A stretch of 64,000 nt of DNA from Argopecten irradians (lineage: Eukaryota; Mollusca; Bivalvia; Pectinida; Pectinidae), in assembly GCF_041381155.1 (NCBI RefSeq), contig NC_091135.1, positions 59,370,567 through 59,434,566 of the forward strand, given 5' to 3'. The notes beneath the pieces are model-generated. The model was not told where the DNA came from. It saw only the letters and a list, made by a program, of their open reading frames with translations, and searched no databases. Position 1 is the first letter of the stretch. Each line of letters starts with the position of its first letter. This document shows, in pieces, positions 22,021 through 35,616 of this stretch. The position numbers and the translations under genes are program-made.

Positions 22021-24150
22021 CTTGTTTTATAAGAGAAACCTCCACTAAGTGTTTACAATGACGTATATGAGAAGGAAAAGTCACACTGGGTTTTGGGGAA
22101 GTACAAGGCAGGAGCTTTTGTGTTTTGGCACTGACCATGACGTTGGGTGACGACTGATTTTCCTTTGATATCCGCCGGCGCAGCCTTTGATGTAGCTTGC
22201 GGGTGCGAGGGTCACCATCTTACTTTCTGAAGTGGGCCATCATTTCATGAGCTGTCGTATTTTTTTAATGCAAATTTAAGACATATTTTCTAAATAATCC
22301 GTTCTTAAAGCAAGTAATAAACGTTGTGAAATTCAATAAACTTTACATTGGTGTTTCGTTTTACTCGATGAGACAAGTATTTGTTGAGAAAATTGTTGTT
22401 TTTTTTATTTCCGGTTCATAGACGTCTCGCGTGGTGTTTAGTAATGTAAAGAGACAGTCACGAATCACAGGGGGGCCAACTCAATGAAAATGGATGTTGT
22501 CATACAGTTTTTTTTATTTGGTGGATGGACTGATGAGTATATATGACAGTCATGTGACTTGGTTTTTCAAAAAATACGATATTTGAAAAAAAATTTAAAA
22601 AATATTATGTTTGTGTTAATTAGACATATATTTACATGAGTAAACACAAATTATTGTTCAATTGATGAGTATCGATTATACTCTGACGACGATGGAGCAT
22701 TTGTGTACATGTTAAATACGTATTCCAGACGTGCTTCCCCAGAGCTTCCTTACCCCTCGACTCCACCCCAAACCTCATATACATATACCTATTTTATAGT
22801 TATCTGTATTTCGCCATACTGACTCTGCTTTACCTGTAATTTAACAAACACCATGGCTCAGTCCAACAGATCTAATACAGAAAACGGCCATTCTAGAGTT
22901 TCAGTCACTTATAGGTGTGATAATTAAATTTTAATTCAATTTGTTTTACAAACTTACAAAAATCGCATTGTATTGACAAAAATAAGGTTATCGGCACATA
23001 ACTTGTGTATTGAATCCGGGAGTTTTGTGACCCTCATCGTGATATTGAGGACGAATATTATTTTATTCTTATTTGTCCAATTTACCTAGATATCAGAAAG
23101 AAATTCGTAAAAAATACATTATTGGGAAAAACCATCTGTATTTACATTAACCAAACTTTTGAATACTGCAAATATAAAAGAATTAAATCTACTTAACAAA
23201 TATATTTATAATGCAACTATTTTGAGAAAGTCATCAATGTAATGCTTTGTCCATTCTCCACTTATCCTGTATGTATGCTAATTGAATTTTGATATTATTC
23301 TTTGTAAAAAGCAAATAAGTTGAAAAACTTAACGCAAATAAAGAATTTGAATTTGATAATTAAATCATAACCATGAATTTATAGACATGTGCCTTCAACA
23401 TTTATGATTTACATACACGGACTCACGTCACGTAATTGTATTCATGTTCAAAAGGTTAACACGCGCAAATCTGTCCTACCCTAGGGGTTGACAAAGAAAT
23501 CTCTCACGGCTAAAACCGGTGACAAATCAGTGAATGGAGGGAAAAATCATCATCAGTATCATCATAATCATCACAACTATCATCTTCATTAAAGGTAAAA
23601 CATCACATCATCGTCATCACCATTATCATCGCCATTACTTATAGCGAAATCTTCACTGTTATTTTGACACTATTCTCATCATCCTCATCAGCATCATCAC
23701 AGCCGTGGTATCCAGAGGACGTCATCCTTCCACGCATGCACCGGCGGTGGAGACAGCCACTCCAATGGTACCAGAGAAGATGGCAACACATCATCTGGCG
23801 CTGGTCTTATAATGTAGCATTTGCTGTATATACTATATACTCCGTTCTGACGACTTTAAACGGAGAGCGAAGTAATACCCCTCAGTTGCCTCTTAATCGA
23901 GCGCGTGTACTTGCTTCGCTCTCCCAAGTAATTAACTTCCCCGGTTAACTCCTTAACTGTTTTCATATCATCAATCTCTGATAATAGTTTTTAAAGGATT
24001 TAAAGATTTTAAGTAGGATTTAAATTAATGTTTAAAGAGACCCATTTATAAAAACGACGAAAATAAGATGACAATGCATTAGCGTCGTCTGTCAATATTT
24101 ATCAGTAAACATACCATGGGTCAAAGGTTATTTACTGATAGTCTAATAAA
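22021..24150. other. Gene-less stretch with a small microsatellite and hairpin
   Basis: Contains an ATC-rich microsatellite (about 23540-23710) and a hairpin at 23868-23927 (GGAGAGCGAAG pairing with CTTCGCTCTCC). No host exon could be supported; a short start-codon frame at 22853 is discussed under rejected items. Confidence 0.4.
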
Positions 24151-24346
24151 AGGAAGCAACAACATTATAACAATAATGGCTTTAATGGATACCACTTCCA
24201 GAGTACATCTATTAACTGTACCAGACCTGTATCTATCAATTGAAAATTGAGAACAAAAATGAGTGTTGCAAATGTCATGAGATATATAGGTCCAAACCCA
24301 AGTTGTTGAAAAGGAAGGGAAAAGGAAAAGGGGGTTAGGATACCGG

Positions 24347-25348
24347 TTAACGAGGAAGAGGTAAACAAAAGAGGTTCATAGCGTTGATACGTTTGCTCTT
24401 ATCAGTTTCAATATAGCGTTTATAGCAATCACTAGACCATAAACCTAGAAGTTGGATATCGTCATCTGCGACACCACACGAACTAGCCCAAGTAGCAGCC
24501 CCCCGCCTCAGAGAGTGACCCCCATAGGAAGCGGCGTAGTACCCTAGTTGAGAGAGAACCAAGCGGAAGGCCTTAAGGAAACCAGAGTAGGATAAGCACT
24601 TCCCAGAGGACAAGAGGAACAGAGGTTGGGTCAAATCTGGTCGTACTAAAAGCTGCTGAAGTGGGGCACAGAGGCAAAGGGGGTGACCTTGCTGTAAACG
24701 GGGAAGAACAATTTCAATAGGAACAGCTCTAAATTGCATGGTCTTTACAACTTTTAAAGACAATAACATACCCCATGGGTGAGACAACAAATCCAGACAC
24801 TGAACATGACGGGATGGGTCAAATACACCTTTAACTAAGAAATTATTAGGTCTCAAAAAACCAAAGAAACCAACAAGGCAGGCTGCCCAAAAAACACAGT
24901 TGTCTTTACAAGTAAAATCTAAAATATCGTGAATCTCTAACAACAAACGGGGAGTTACTGGGGACTTACAGGATTGTGCTGTGCTAATTTCTCTCTTAAC
25001 ACCCGTTAAGACATGTTTTACATGCCAGGTTTTAGTAGGATCAGGTAGATTTTCAGACTTGTGCAAGACTGATATAATATTTAAGTAAGATTTTATACTG
25101 CTAAATTTGAATTTTTTCACATCAACCAAATAGGCGACATACATTTCTACAGTCTCTATATCTGCCGGAACACTTGCTAACTTATGGGCCTTACAAAAAC
25201 TCAAAAAAGTCTGTAAATGAGTTTTATAAGTCTCTGATGTGGAACTAGCCCACCCCTTCTTTTTCAGTCTTTTCACATCGTGTTTGAGTCTCTCTGTCTG
25301 GGGATCCGCGTAATCCCCACCTATAACATAGAAAAGAAGGGGAAACAT
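24347..25348 (-). mobile_element. Tyrosine recombinase part of the DIRS/Ngaro-type fossil
   Basis: A frame of about 333 residues with a SAM-like N-terminal core-binding half (TYKTHLQTFLSF) and a catalytic half with the HSLRRG box and a late tyrosine (KRYIE). By family it would integrate circular cDNA without target duplication. Confidence 0.8.
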
Positions 25349-26700
25349 GCTTTAACAGCTCATCGGCAGTAAAGTCAATAAGGTTATAACTAGTCACAAC
25401 ACTATACAAGCGAGAAAGCTGACCTTGCTCATGAAGGCGAGAAGCACTATCTGCGATAGTATTAAATCGTCCATTTATGAATTTTGCTTTGATTTTGAAA
25501 TTATAATATGCAGATATCCAAAATAACAATCTTAAACAAAACATAAGTACACTATTCTTAGAGGACCCTTTGTTGATAATGCTCATGGTGGTCATATTGT
25601 CCGTTGACACAATAACAGTTTTATTACACCACCAAGGGGCCCAACGTAAAGCTGATAATACGACAGCCATTGTTTCTTTAATATTAATATGTTCGGAGGA
25701 CATCACTGGCAGGTCTAATTCCCAATTGACATAAAAGTAATCACCATTAAAGTACCCTGCGCATCCTTTATCACACGCGTGTGTCTGTAGGCCTGTTACA
25801 GGTGTTGACTCTATAAAGCGGACACAGCCATTAAAAGTTGACATAAACGTTATCCACCAGTTTAAGTCGGAGAAAAACTCATGATTAAGTTTAACTTTTG
25901 CATTAGAACTTTTATATTCACTTGGAATCAAATTCAGCATACGTCTGAGAAAGGTGCGGCCTCCCTTTATCACTGAACATGCCCAACTGAGCTTTCCACA
26001 TAAAGATTCTAGTTGTTTGACACTTGCACGCTTTTTTCCAACAAACGTATATAGTAAGTTTTGAAATTCGGTCATTTTTTCCTGCGGTAAACTCAATGTT
26101 AGTTCCGTCATGTTGATTAAGACTCCAAGGAAGATAAGCTGCTGACTAGGACCCTCGACTTTGTTCCACGATATATTGAAGCCCAATTTTCTCAGAGTTG
26201 AGATGAGTAATCGAAGACCTCTACTGCATTGTTCAAAAGTGTTTTCGATAATCAGAAAATCGTCTAAATATGCGATAACTGTCACATTAAAATGGACTTT
26301 CATGATATGACACACAGACGAACTCAGCTTTTGAAAGATTTTAGGGCTTTTGGCATGCCCAAAAGGTAATTTTGTGTCATACATATATGATGGTGATGTT
26401 TCTCCCTTAAACGTCCACTTTAAGCCTGTGAGAGTATAATCTGAAGGATGAATTTTTACTGAGCGGTAGGCACTTTTTAAATCCACTTTTGCTAAGAAAT
26501 CACCTGGTTTAATGATAGAAATAGCACTTTTTAAATCCATATAAGAACAATCTGTATCCGAGGTATAAGAATTTAAGCATGCATGTATAGGCCGACTAGC
26601 ATCATGAATTAAACGAACATCCCCGTTAGCTTTAGGGACAGCTCCAAGCGAACTAATTATTGTCGGTTTTGTATCTGTTATTACGTATTTTTTTTAGCGA
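25245..26700 (-). mobile_element. Reverse transcriptase and RNase H part of the DIRS/Ngaro-type fossil
   Basis: RT motifs include KVDLKSAYRSV, LPFGHAKSP and the catalytic YLDDF box, followed by FLGVLI. The RNase H region shows STDN. The 3' end of this region overlaps the recombinase frame by about 100 bp. Confidence 0.8.
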
Positions 26701-26903
26701 TAACTCTGTGAGTATCTGATCTTCAACTTTTTCATTATATAAAGCAGCTGAGGCATAATTGTCTCTTACGACTTCTTGGTATGGACCAAATTTTGAAGCA
26801 AGCTTAAATCCATCACGTATAACAACTTAAAATTCCTCCCTATCCTCACAGTCATTGGGGAGAAGTTCTTCCCACGCCCCATGTTTTAAACAGTTTGTAC
26901 AGT

Positions 26904-27971
26904 CTACTGCTGAGCTGGCCCGTTTTTTGGAGTCCCTATGACAGTGGGGTAAGATTTGGAAGTGTCTTGGGAGTGGTTAACGGCCGAATGAACACTTGAA
27001 AGGCAAATGGCACAATTATGTGCCATCCTACATGTCGGTCGCGTACACATGTTACTGTTGAAGCTACGACAGATTTCTTTCCCGTTAGGCAGGAAGGGAC
27101 TCTTCATACGTCGATCCGGTGCACTGTTGTGATATGGGGTTTGAATGCCAGCCTCTTGAAATGCCCTAGACGTGGCATTAGAGGATTTATGAACTAGGTT
27201 GAATTCCCGTAGATCTTGTCTGTATGTCCCCAACTCAAAATGCTCCCTGGCTTGTTGTTCTCGATATTCCTTATCATAAAGGAGCACGGAAAACCAGACA
27301 TACTTGGACGCGAGCCGGAAAATGTCAGCTGTTTACTTTAAGTATGGCGCAGAATTTGGGAGATTGCCTGATTTTGTTAGGGCATTCATGATTTGGATGT
27401 TCGCGAACCCCCATTGTTCTAGTGTCACTTTTTCCAAAGTACGAGTTTTATCTATTCTCACCTCCATATTTTTGCCTAGATTCACAGTGTCATATTGGGG
27501 AATAGGGTCCTGCCAGATATGGTCTACGATTTTTAAACATTTTCGCTGTTCGTTGTTATTGTGCAAATTGTTCAATATCAACTCACCGACACTGGCAACG
27601 GCTCCACTCTCGTGACCTTGACCGTGATCCCTAGAATTGTCTGGTGTCACGTAATCTTTTGCGAGTTCGGTTCGTATTTTTTCCTTTTCTTCATTAATTT
27701 TTCTTCGTATCATAATTTTTTCTCTGTCAATTTTTATCCTTTTCAGTTCGCTTTGCAGTTGTTGTAGCTCTTCGTCGTCATGATCGTCCACGTGGTCGCC
27801 ATCACTCCCCGGCATGGGCCCATGTTCTGGCATCGTCAAAGATTCGTGGAAAACGTCTTCCGTATCACTTTCGCGGGATTCTTCTTCGTTTTGAAGGGCG
27901 TCGATAAACCCTTTTAGTCTTGCTCCCGCTCCTGTTCGTTTGGGGCGAGCCCCGACGTTACCTTCAGCCAT
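26904..27971 (-). mobile_element. Gag-like part of the DIRS/Ngaro-type fossil
   Basis: It starts with a basic and acidic N-terminal segment (ARPKRTGAGARLKG then an E/D-rich run), has a charged coiled-coil-like middle, and ends with Cys/His pairs (CRSF, CTRPTCRMAHNCAIC) typical of the gag-like protein of this family. Confidence 0.6.
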
Positions 27972-28840
27972 ATTTCAGCAAAAATCATCAGCAAAAAATA
28001 ATCAGCCTTTAGCGTGGCTGTTGAAGCACATGTCAATTGAAAACGAGGCGCGGTAAAACATTGCGGAAGTACATCAATTTTACAAGCACTAAAAATACAG
28101 AATGCGGGAAAATAGCGAAACGACAATACTAAAATTATATTTACATGGAAATAACACTACAAAGCGGTTATCATATGTGATATTTACCCGCGTGTGGGCT
28201 CCCGCATCATTGGTGCAATCCTGAGAAGAATTGTTTTAATCCAAACAACAAGTTAACATAGCTGGTCTGATAAGTATAAATTTCAACATCAATTTCATTA
28301 CGAATTCTGCTTTTTTGTAACCTCGTTGACCTGTCTCGCCGATCTCACTGTTTACCCGAGCCGAGCCCGAGCTAAGGGTAGACAACTCTCCGTTCCCGAG
28401 CTTTTTCTAGTAAATGTAGAACATTTAGCCATTCTTCAAGTAAGAATGTTTCCGGGCTCTGCGACGGTGACGCAGTTCTACAAAGAGTCAATATATTAAA
28501 GTTAAAGTGTTTTCTATTCAGCTTCATCTATGGAAATTTAATAATCAAAGTACTGAAAGTACTGAAACACAATGGCTATCTGATCAAGTTGGTTCTAATA
28601 GCAATACCATTACCATTGTTATGAAAGGAGTAAATTGGCCGATAACAATTTTTTCATGAATGTATGTACTTTTCCGAGACTGGCACAAAATTATTGCATT
28701 CTAGATAGAGACAATTTTTATACATATGCTAATAGTTATTGAGAAAGAGAGAAAAAGCATTTAAGTAGGTATAACAAGTTGAAAATAAGAAATAAATGGA
28801 TAGTTTCTATAAAAAGACAAAGTCCAATAACAATTATTTT
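27972..28840. other. Gene-less stretch beside the retroelement
   Basis: Likely includes the 5' flank or terminal repeat of the retroelement. A segment near 28355-28410 (CGAGCCCGAGCTAAGG) echoes the repeat at 20637. No exon recognised. Confidence 0.35.
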
Positions 28841-29484
28841 TGCAAAGGGCAATAACTTAGTAAGTTACAGTCGAATCAAGCTGATTTTCGAACTCGTCCG
28901 AGATCTTTCTAATGTTAGTCTCCTTTAAAGTTTCATTAAGATCGGTGCATATTTACTCAATTAAAAGTGTTCACTATGTTTATTAATTTTTATTGCAAAG
29001 GGCAATAACTCTGTAAGTTAATGTCAAATCACGCTGATTTTCGAACTTGTCAAAGATCTCTCCAAAGTTGGTCTACATGTATTACTCAAGTTATCATGTT
29101 CACAAGATTCAAAAATAATTATTAGTGCAAAGGGCAATAACTCTGTAACTTTGAGTAGAATCAAGCTGATTTTCACACTCCAATGAGATCTTTCCAATGT
29201 TAGTCTACACACAACGTTTCATTACACTAGGTGCATATTTACTCAAGTTATAGTGTTCACAATGTTTGCTGATTTTCATACTCATCCAAGGATTTCTCCT
29301 AAACAAAGTCCAGTAATAATTATTAGTGCAAAGGGCAATAACTCCGTAACTTACAGTCAAATCAAGCTGATTTTCAAACTCATTTATTCATTAAGTTGGT
29401 TCAAATTTACTCAAGTCACTGTGTTCACAAGAATGGACAAATGACTATCACAGGTCATCATGACCTATGGTCAGGTGACCTAAA
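28841..29484 (-). mobile_element. Helentron-like family B fragment
   Basis: Three or four core repeats of 120-150 bp (each with AAAGGGCAATAACT and AATCAAGCTGATTTTC), also seen at 1-180. At 29470-29484 the inverted 5' end reads GGTCAGGTGACC. The 3' terminus was not found, so the copy is truncated. Confidence 0.5.
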
Positions 29485-29579
29485 AATGTAAAATGTATGC
29501 TGCATACGTAATTACGGTAATTTAAGTGGATTTGAAGTGGGGATTTTAAGCATTTAAAATATTAAAATTATTTACCAGT

Positions 29580-29825
29580 GTTTCTGCTAGGGGGATTTGC
29601 AGTGGTTCATTTAAGGGGTTATCCAGTGGTTTCGATAAGGGCATTTGAATTGGCCCCACTAAGGGGGTTTGCAGTGGTCCAGCTAAGGGGATATGAAGCG
29701 GTCACACAAAGGGGATTTTTTAAAAACGTCTACAATATGTTAATGAGGACACCAGTGGATTTGAAGTGGTATCCTTAGGGGGATTTGATGGGGTCTCACT
29801 TAGGGGATTTAAAGTGTCTAAAAAT
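29580..29825. repeat. Degenerate 26-27-bp repeat
   Basis: About eight diverged units of the type AGGGGGATTTGCAGTGGT, with a gap near 29720-29750. The frame of 66 residues crossing it looks like a by-product. Confidence 0.5.
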
Positions 29826-32278
29826 CAAGTGGTGCTTAACAAGAGTTATTTCATTAAAATCATCGTTGGTAACTTCTGGCATAAAAGAAATAAACTGCTG
29901 TAACAGGTGTTGTTTGAATATCTAAGCAAATCAATATACATTCTAATTTCTTTCTTTTTTAAAATACATTCATAAATAAAATATTGAATGGTAGTACACA
30001 TAAAAATTAGAAATGAATACCATAATTACAGGACAACATGCATGTCAATCTACATATAATCCCCTAAATGCTCAATTTAAAATATATATTTTGTAATATA
30101 ACAGCACAGTCATTACTTTATAGTATAGATATTGACTAATGATATTCTGTATTTGCATATTATAGAGTTATCTGCCCTAGCGGGTAGGTATTGATTGTGA
30201 TGTCATGTGTTTGCAGGCATAATATCATACTTTTAAGAGAAATCTACCAGAATTTCGCACACAAAATAATGACATCATAATGGTACCTACCCGAAAGGGA
30301 GGTAATTCTGTAATATCCAAAGATGGAATAGGTTTTATATGAGGAGACACAATAATATTTTATAATTGATGAGTTTGGTCAAAATCCATAAGTTTTCATT
30401 TTCTTCATTTGGTTTCTTTCTTCTTTGTTAACATTAACTTTAAAATAATTCACATGTTGTTTTTAGTGTCTTTTTGTGAACAGCATATGTCTTTCTGTCA
30501 TCGCAGTCTACTTCAGTGTCTGAAATGCATGTTATAAAAAACAAAACATTAATAGTTTCTTGCATGTGTGAAGAATGATGTATTTTTGTATACCGGTACA
30601 AGATGTATTCATCACTATTTGTTGGGTTTTTTTCAATTGAGATTTCTTATTAACAATCCTAATAATATTTGATATTCAAAGGACTGTAAATTCATACAAC
30701 TTTGATCTTAAAATGAATATCTCAAATATGGTCCTCGGCATTCCTCTGACAAAAGGGGTGTAGAGAGGCAGTATGGGAAAGGTATTTATTTTTTATTCAT
30801 TTTCGGACCTTCCAGGTCGGAAGAGAGGTGAAGGAGAGTCAAGAGTATTAAAAAAACATTGACCTACTATTAATACCTGCAAGCAACTGCCCAATGCAGG
30901 TTTTGAACTTGTAACACAGGTGGTGGTAATTTGACGACTCAATTTATATAGCCATATATAAGGCCACTATTTCCCAAGTAGGGGTTTTAATCAATTACTA
31001 AATGGAAGGCCTTATAGTTATAATATACTGACCATTTTTTTATTAATTAAAAACATCTTCATAACAGCTAAGTTTATACCCAGTATAAATTAAGGAGTTG
31101 ATTAGACTACATATTTGTACCCGCAGTCTCCATTTTAGGCCGGCGATACAGATTTCATTTCTTGTACATTTCTTCAAAAACAATAAAACATACATTTAGG
31201 AAGCTCTTCATTTCTTCGAGAATAAAACCTTTAGGAATATTATGATCAATGACTAGAAGATAACATGGTACAAAAAAAATATTTAGATTCTAAATACAAG
31301 GCAAATTAAATTTTGAAATGCAAATCTCTGAACTTCAAATTGCACAGAATAATTTCCAGATAAAAAATATCAAATGTCACTTGATAAAAGTTAGCTTTTT
31401 TAAACAAAATATAAATAACATTGTTTGTCATCATATACATATATCATGACTTTTTGTAATTTTCACATGGATCAATTGAGAATCACACTACAGTCATACC
31501 TGTTTGAATGACTTCATAATAGAGGACATGTAGCTCTGTTATATTCATGATTAATCAGACAAATTTGGAATGAATGTATTCTCATTCTGCATGATGACAT
31601 ACTTATGTAGTTTAATAATTAGGATATACACTACATAATCAAATTGGATATATCTCACTCAGATTGCATGGCAATAAAACTAAATTAATCTAATTAATAC
31701 ATGTATACAAATATTTCAAAATAAAAATGAATTTGATATAGTCTACTTCAGTAGGAGGCCTTATTGTTTTTTATCTCTACATTTTCCCAGTTTTAATTTT
31801 AATTTGCTGGTTAAAAATTAAAAAAATATGCTATAATGTCTTTTAAATACATTTAAATACCAGGTACTAAACTTTCAATTACAGATTTTATTTAAAGTTA
31901 CATTATTTCTTTTGGAAATTGACACAATCATAAACACAAATATCTAAGCTAAGGTCAATAATTACAAATTAATCAGCCGTGGTGAATAACTCCATCTCTC
32001 AAAATATTACTGTGAAATTTGCCGTATAAGCATGTCATACCTAGGCCTACCGGTCGTAATTTAAAACAGCCATCTATACTGTAAACATCGATGTATTGAA
32101 GAACTATTCTGCTGTCCTCATGAAGTCTATGTTCTCAAGTGTATCAAAATATAAGCATGGTCAACATCGGTTGTAAGCCAAGCAGTCTGTGTCCGTATTT
32201 GTTTACATTCAGCAATCAGACATACGTAAACAAACACACATGCCTGTGTTTCCCGCACTGAATAATCACGTGACTAAC
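29826..32278. other. Gene-less AT-rich stretch
   Basis: No exon found. A short MITE-like hairpin lies at about 30166-30316. Otherwise this is low-complexity A/T sequence. Confidence 0.4.
30166..30316. mobile_element. MITE-like hairpin of about 150 bp
   Basis: Imperfect inverted arms of about 50 bp: GAGTTATCTGCCCTAGCGGG then GTAGGTA on the left; TACCTACCCGAAAGGGAGG then TAATTC on the right, with GATGTCAT paired inside. Confidence 0.6.
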
Positions 32279-34111
32279 TATGGCACGCCGTTTTGTCATA
32301 AAATACACACAATACTTAAGGTCAAATCTTTTGACCTTAAGGGCAAAAAATGTTTTTTGCCATTATGTACATTTCACCTTAAGGGCAAAAGATTTGACCT
32401 TAAGGTCAAAAAACTTTTTTGCCCTTAAGGTCAAATCTTTTGCCCTTAAGGTCAAATCTTTTGCCCTTAAGGTTAAATGTACATAATGGCAAATAATTAA
32501 TCTGTAGAAGTCACTATGCCATTCATACCCCTAATCACATAATGGACTTGTCCACATACTGAACCTTTAAAAGTTGAAAAAAAAAACAATGAAAACACAA
32601 AACAACTGATGAAAATTAAAAATCCCATAAAATAATTTAACAAAATTGTTTTCAAAATTGTTCATTTATTGACACTAGAAGTCTATCTAGTTATAATTCA
32701 TTTATATTGCTACAATTATAATAAACAAGTTGTAACTTCACATGTATATTCAAGAAATCTTTAGCCCTTGCTTAAGGTAAATAAATCTTTTGCCCTTAAG
32801 GTAAATAAATCTTTTGCCCTTAAGTTCAAAAAACTTTTTTTAACCTTAAGGTCAATAAATCTTTTGCCCTTAAGGTCAATAAATCTTATTCCCTTAAGGT
32901 CAAAAACATTTTTTGCTCTTAAAGTAAATAAATCTTTTGCCCTTAAGGTCAAAAAACTTTTTTGCCCTTAAGGTAAATAAATCTTTTGCCCTTAAGGTAA
33001 ATAAATCTTTTGCCCTTAAGGTTAATAAATCTTTTGTCCTTAAGGTCAATAAATCTTTTGCCCTTAAGGTCAAAAAACTTTTTTGCCCTTAAGGTAAATA
33101 AATCTTTTGCCCTTAAGGTAAATAAATCTTTTGCCCTTAAGGTAAATAAATCTTTTGCCCTTAAGGTCAAAAAACTTTCTGAACCTTAAGGTAAATAAAT
33201 CTTTTGCCCTTAAGGTCAAAAACATTTTTTGCCCTTAAGGTAAATAAATCTTTTGCCCTTAAGGTCAATAAATCTTTTGCCCTTAAGGTAAATAAATCTT
33301 TTGCCCTTAAGGTCAATAAATCTTTTGCCCTTAAGGTAAATAAATCTTTTGCCCTTAAGGCAAATATATCTTTTGCCCTTAAGGTCAAAAAACTTTTTTA
33401 ACCTTAAGGTAAATAAATCTTTTGCCCTTAAGGTCAAAAACATTTTTTGCCCTTAAGGTAAATAAATCTTTTGCCCTTAAAGTCAAAAAACTGTTTGGAC
33501 TATTTTATACTTTAGACGATAATAAAAATTTTACCATTCCCCTTCAAAAAATGATAAATACTACAAGATTCTTGAATTATTGAAACATTGAAACCTTATT
33601 ATCCATCGCTGATACTGTTTATTGAAGAAACACCTGATCTCAAAATGACTCCCCTTCCCCTTAATGAAATGAATACTATTTCTGAACAACAAACAATTGG
33701 ATGATTCCATTCCTAGTAAGTGGTATATCAACATTAAGGACATCACACATAATGACAAAAAATATTTTTTGCCCTTAAGGTAAAAAGATTTGACGTTAAG
33801 GTCAAAAGATTTGCCATTATGTAAAGATTTGTTTACAACAACTTAAGGTTAAAAAATATGGACATAATGTCAAATAAACGCTTTTACCATTATGTTACCT
33901 ATTCGATTTTTTAACCTTAAGGGCAAATCTTTTGACCTTAAGGGCAAAGGTTTTTGCCATTATGTACAGTTTCAACGTTTTAGCCCTTAAGGTCAAAAGA
34001 TTTAACCTTAAGGTAAAATGATTTGACCTTAACGGCAAATCTTTTTACCTTAAGGGCAAAAGATTTGACCTTAAGTATTATATGTATTTTATGACAAAAC
34101 GGCGTTCCATA
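32279..34111. mobile_element. Foldback element with TTAAGG satellite and 6-bp target duplication
   Basis: The ends are TATGGCACGCCGTTTTGTCA and its near-perfect inverse, continuing for about 60 bp into TTAAGGTCAAATC. ACTAAC flanks both sides (32273-32278 and 34112-34117). Inside are blocks of a 24-25-bp satellite centred on CCTTAAGG (32764-33500 and the two ends) in both directions. No transposase is encoded. Confidence 0.88.
32764..33500. repeat. 24-bp CCTTAAGG satellite
   Basis: About 30 units alternating GGTAAATAAATCTTTTGCC and GGTCAAAAAACTTTTTTGCC, joined through CTTAAGG. Its palindromic core makes both strands read similar peptide phrases, none convincing as a gene. Confidence 0.9.
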
Positions 34112-34117
34112 ACTAAC

Positions 34118-35194
34118 ACATATGTGTCACAAAAGAATGCCGTTGACACACTCTCTAAACAAAGAACTGTCGCTTCCGACAAGTTTTGTTGTTAATACTC
34201 TGTTTAGTGAACAGTTATCAGGCATTATGTTGTTTTATTTGGATAATGCTTCACGTAATATAAATAATATTAGATCGACAGCACAGACCTGTACGACAAC
34301 TTTGTCTATTGTATAAAGAACATTTTCCGGCATATCGTGAAAACTACTAGTAACGATCGAGATTCTAAAAGATAACAGAGAACTTCCACTTCAAGAACTT
34401 CCACTTCTTTTGGCATAAGTCTGATGAGGATTGTCATTATATCATTGCTTAAATAATATCGGTACAACATAGGCCTACTGTACGGTATTTATCGTGGTAG
34501 GCCCTACGAGTAGCCTATGTATTGAGTATGGAATAGTGCGTCAGATCCAAGCTATCAACCTTTACACACGTGTTACAAAGACCTCGCTCATGGCCGTTCA
34601 CGATTGTTTTGTTTATATCAATTGCTTTATATATAATTGCTGAACATTATTTCATATTTACGTAATAATATCGGCAAAATCTTGTCTTTAGTGTGACCTT
34701 CTTTCAACTGGAAGTTGCGCAGATACGTACACATATGCAAATGACGGGCAGAAATAAGGTCACCGGTCATCATAATTTATGCAAATTGTCTTGACCATTT
34801 TACGTAAAATAGCGACTTTATCGTACTTTTTTATGAGTCATTGGTATATTATTACCAAATTAAATCATCATTATAGATATTTGTTAATTCAAAGATGTGT
34901 TATGGAGGTTAGATATGAATAAGAGTAAGATAAAGAAAAAATCGCATTTAAATGAGAGGTCAACCGTATTTAAATGAGTACAAATGTAGGTCAGCCATAC
35001 GTGCTTATATAAACACAAGGCATATGCATGCCATTGTGTTAAAAACCCAAATAAATAGATGCCGTCTCATACAATCTATGTCGAGTTTTAACTCTTCATA
35101 ACCTTTAAAACCATTGAAACGAAACTCTAATTAGCGATTGCAAAACCCGCAGTCAAAAAAGCATAGATTTAAAATAATTTGAGAAAATCATAAA
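34118..35194. other. Gene-less stretch, nothing recognised
   Basis: AT-rich DNA between a foldback element and a dispersed repeat. No exon or tandem repeat visible. Confidence 0.4.
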
Positions 35195-35445
35195 ATGTCA
35201 CGCTCCATTGCGGGCTACATGGTTTAGCCCCCTGAAAAGTCATAAAGGTCGATTTATGAAATTCACATTGATTTCATGAAATATGAATTATATGTATAGA
35301 TAACAAATACCTCAAAGATTCTTTGAGCCAAAAATTGTTTTAATACTTGCTATTTTGGAGGAGAAAAACGAAAATAACCAAAGCTCGGGCTCGGGTTTTA
35401 AAGCTGGGCTCGGGGCGGGCTACATGGTTTAGCCCCCACCCGTGT
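35195..35445. repeat. Dispersed repeat, copy 2 (inverted partner of 20637)
   Basis: Begins GTCACGCTCCATTGCGGGC and ends GGGCTACATGGTTTAGCCCC. It is the reverse complement of the 20637 copy, with a diverged middle. TACATGGTTTAGCCCCC occurs at both ends, which shows the terminal repeat of the family. Confidence 0.6.
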
Positions 35446-35616
35446 CAACATCCTAAACATACTGCAAAATGTATTTTAGTGGTAAATAAATTTTAGAAGT
35501 TTAAAACTTTAAAAGTACTTAAGCTTTATTTTCCTACAGTAGACATTATTGCAAAAAATATCCCCATACTCCTCTAAATCACATTAACCCAAAGACATAA
35601 AAGGAGACCGGGTTTG

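Larger units (their letters stand above)
24347..27971 (-). mobile_element. DIRS/Ngaro-type tyrosine-recombinase retroelement, fossil
   Basis: The order on the - strand is a gag-like region, then reverse transcriptase with RNase H, then a tyrosine recombinase. The recombinase in place of an integrase and the overlap of its frame with the RT frame are family hallmarks. No methyltransferase domain is seen, which favours Ngaro over classic DIRS. The copy looks broken, with at least two breaks, but long frames survive, so it is probably fairly young. Terminal repeats were not identified; the true ends may extend to about 24.0 and 28.2 kb. Confidence 0.8.

Noticed and set aside
22140-22260. GC-richer segment that could encode a basic peptide on the - strand
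   Set aside because: Interrupted by stops and not recognised; may be part of the LINE fragment's old flank.
22853-22914. Possible first exon (ACCATGGCTC start, then AG|GTGTGA)
   Set aside because: Good start context but a weak donor, only 62 nt, no family match, and no following exon found.
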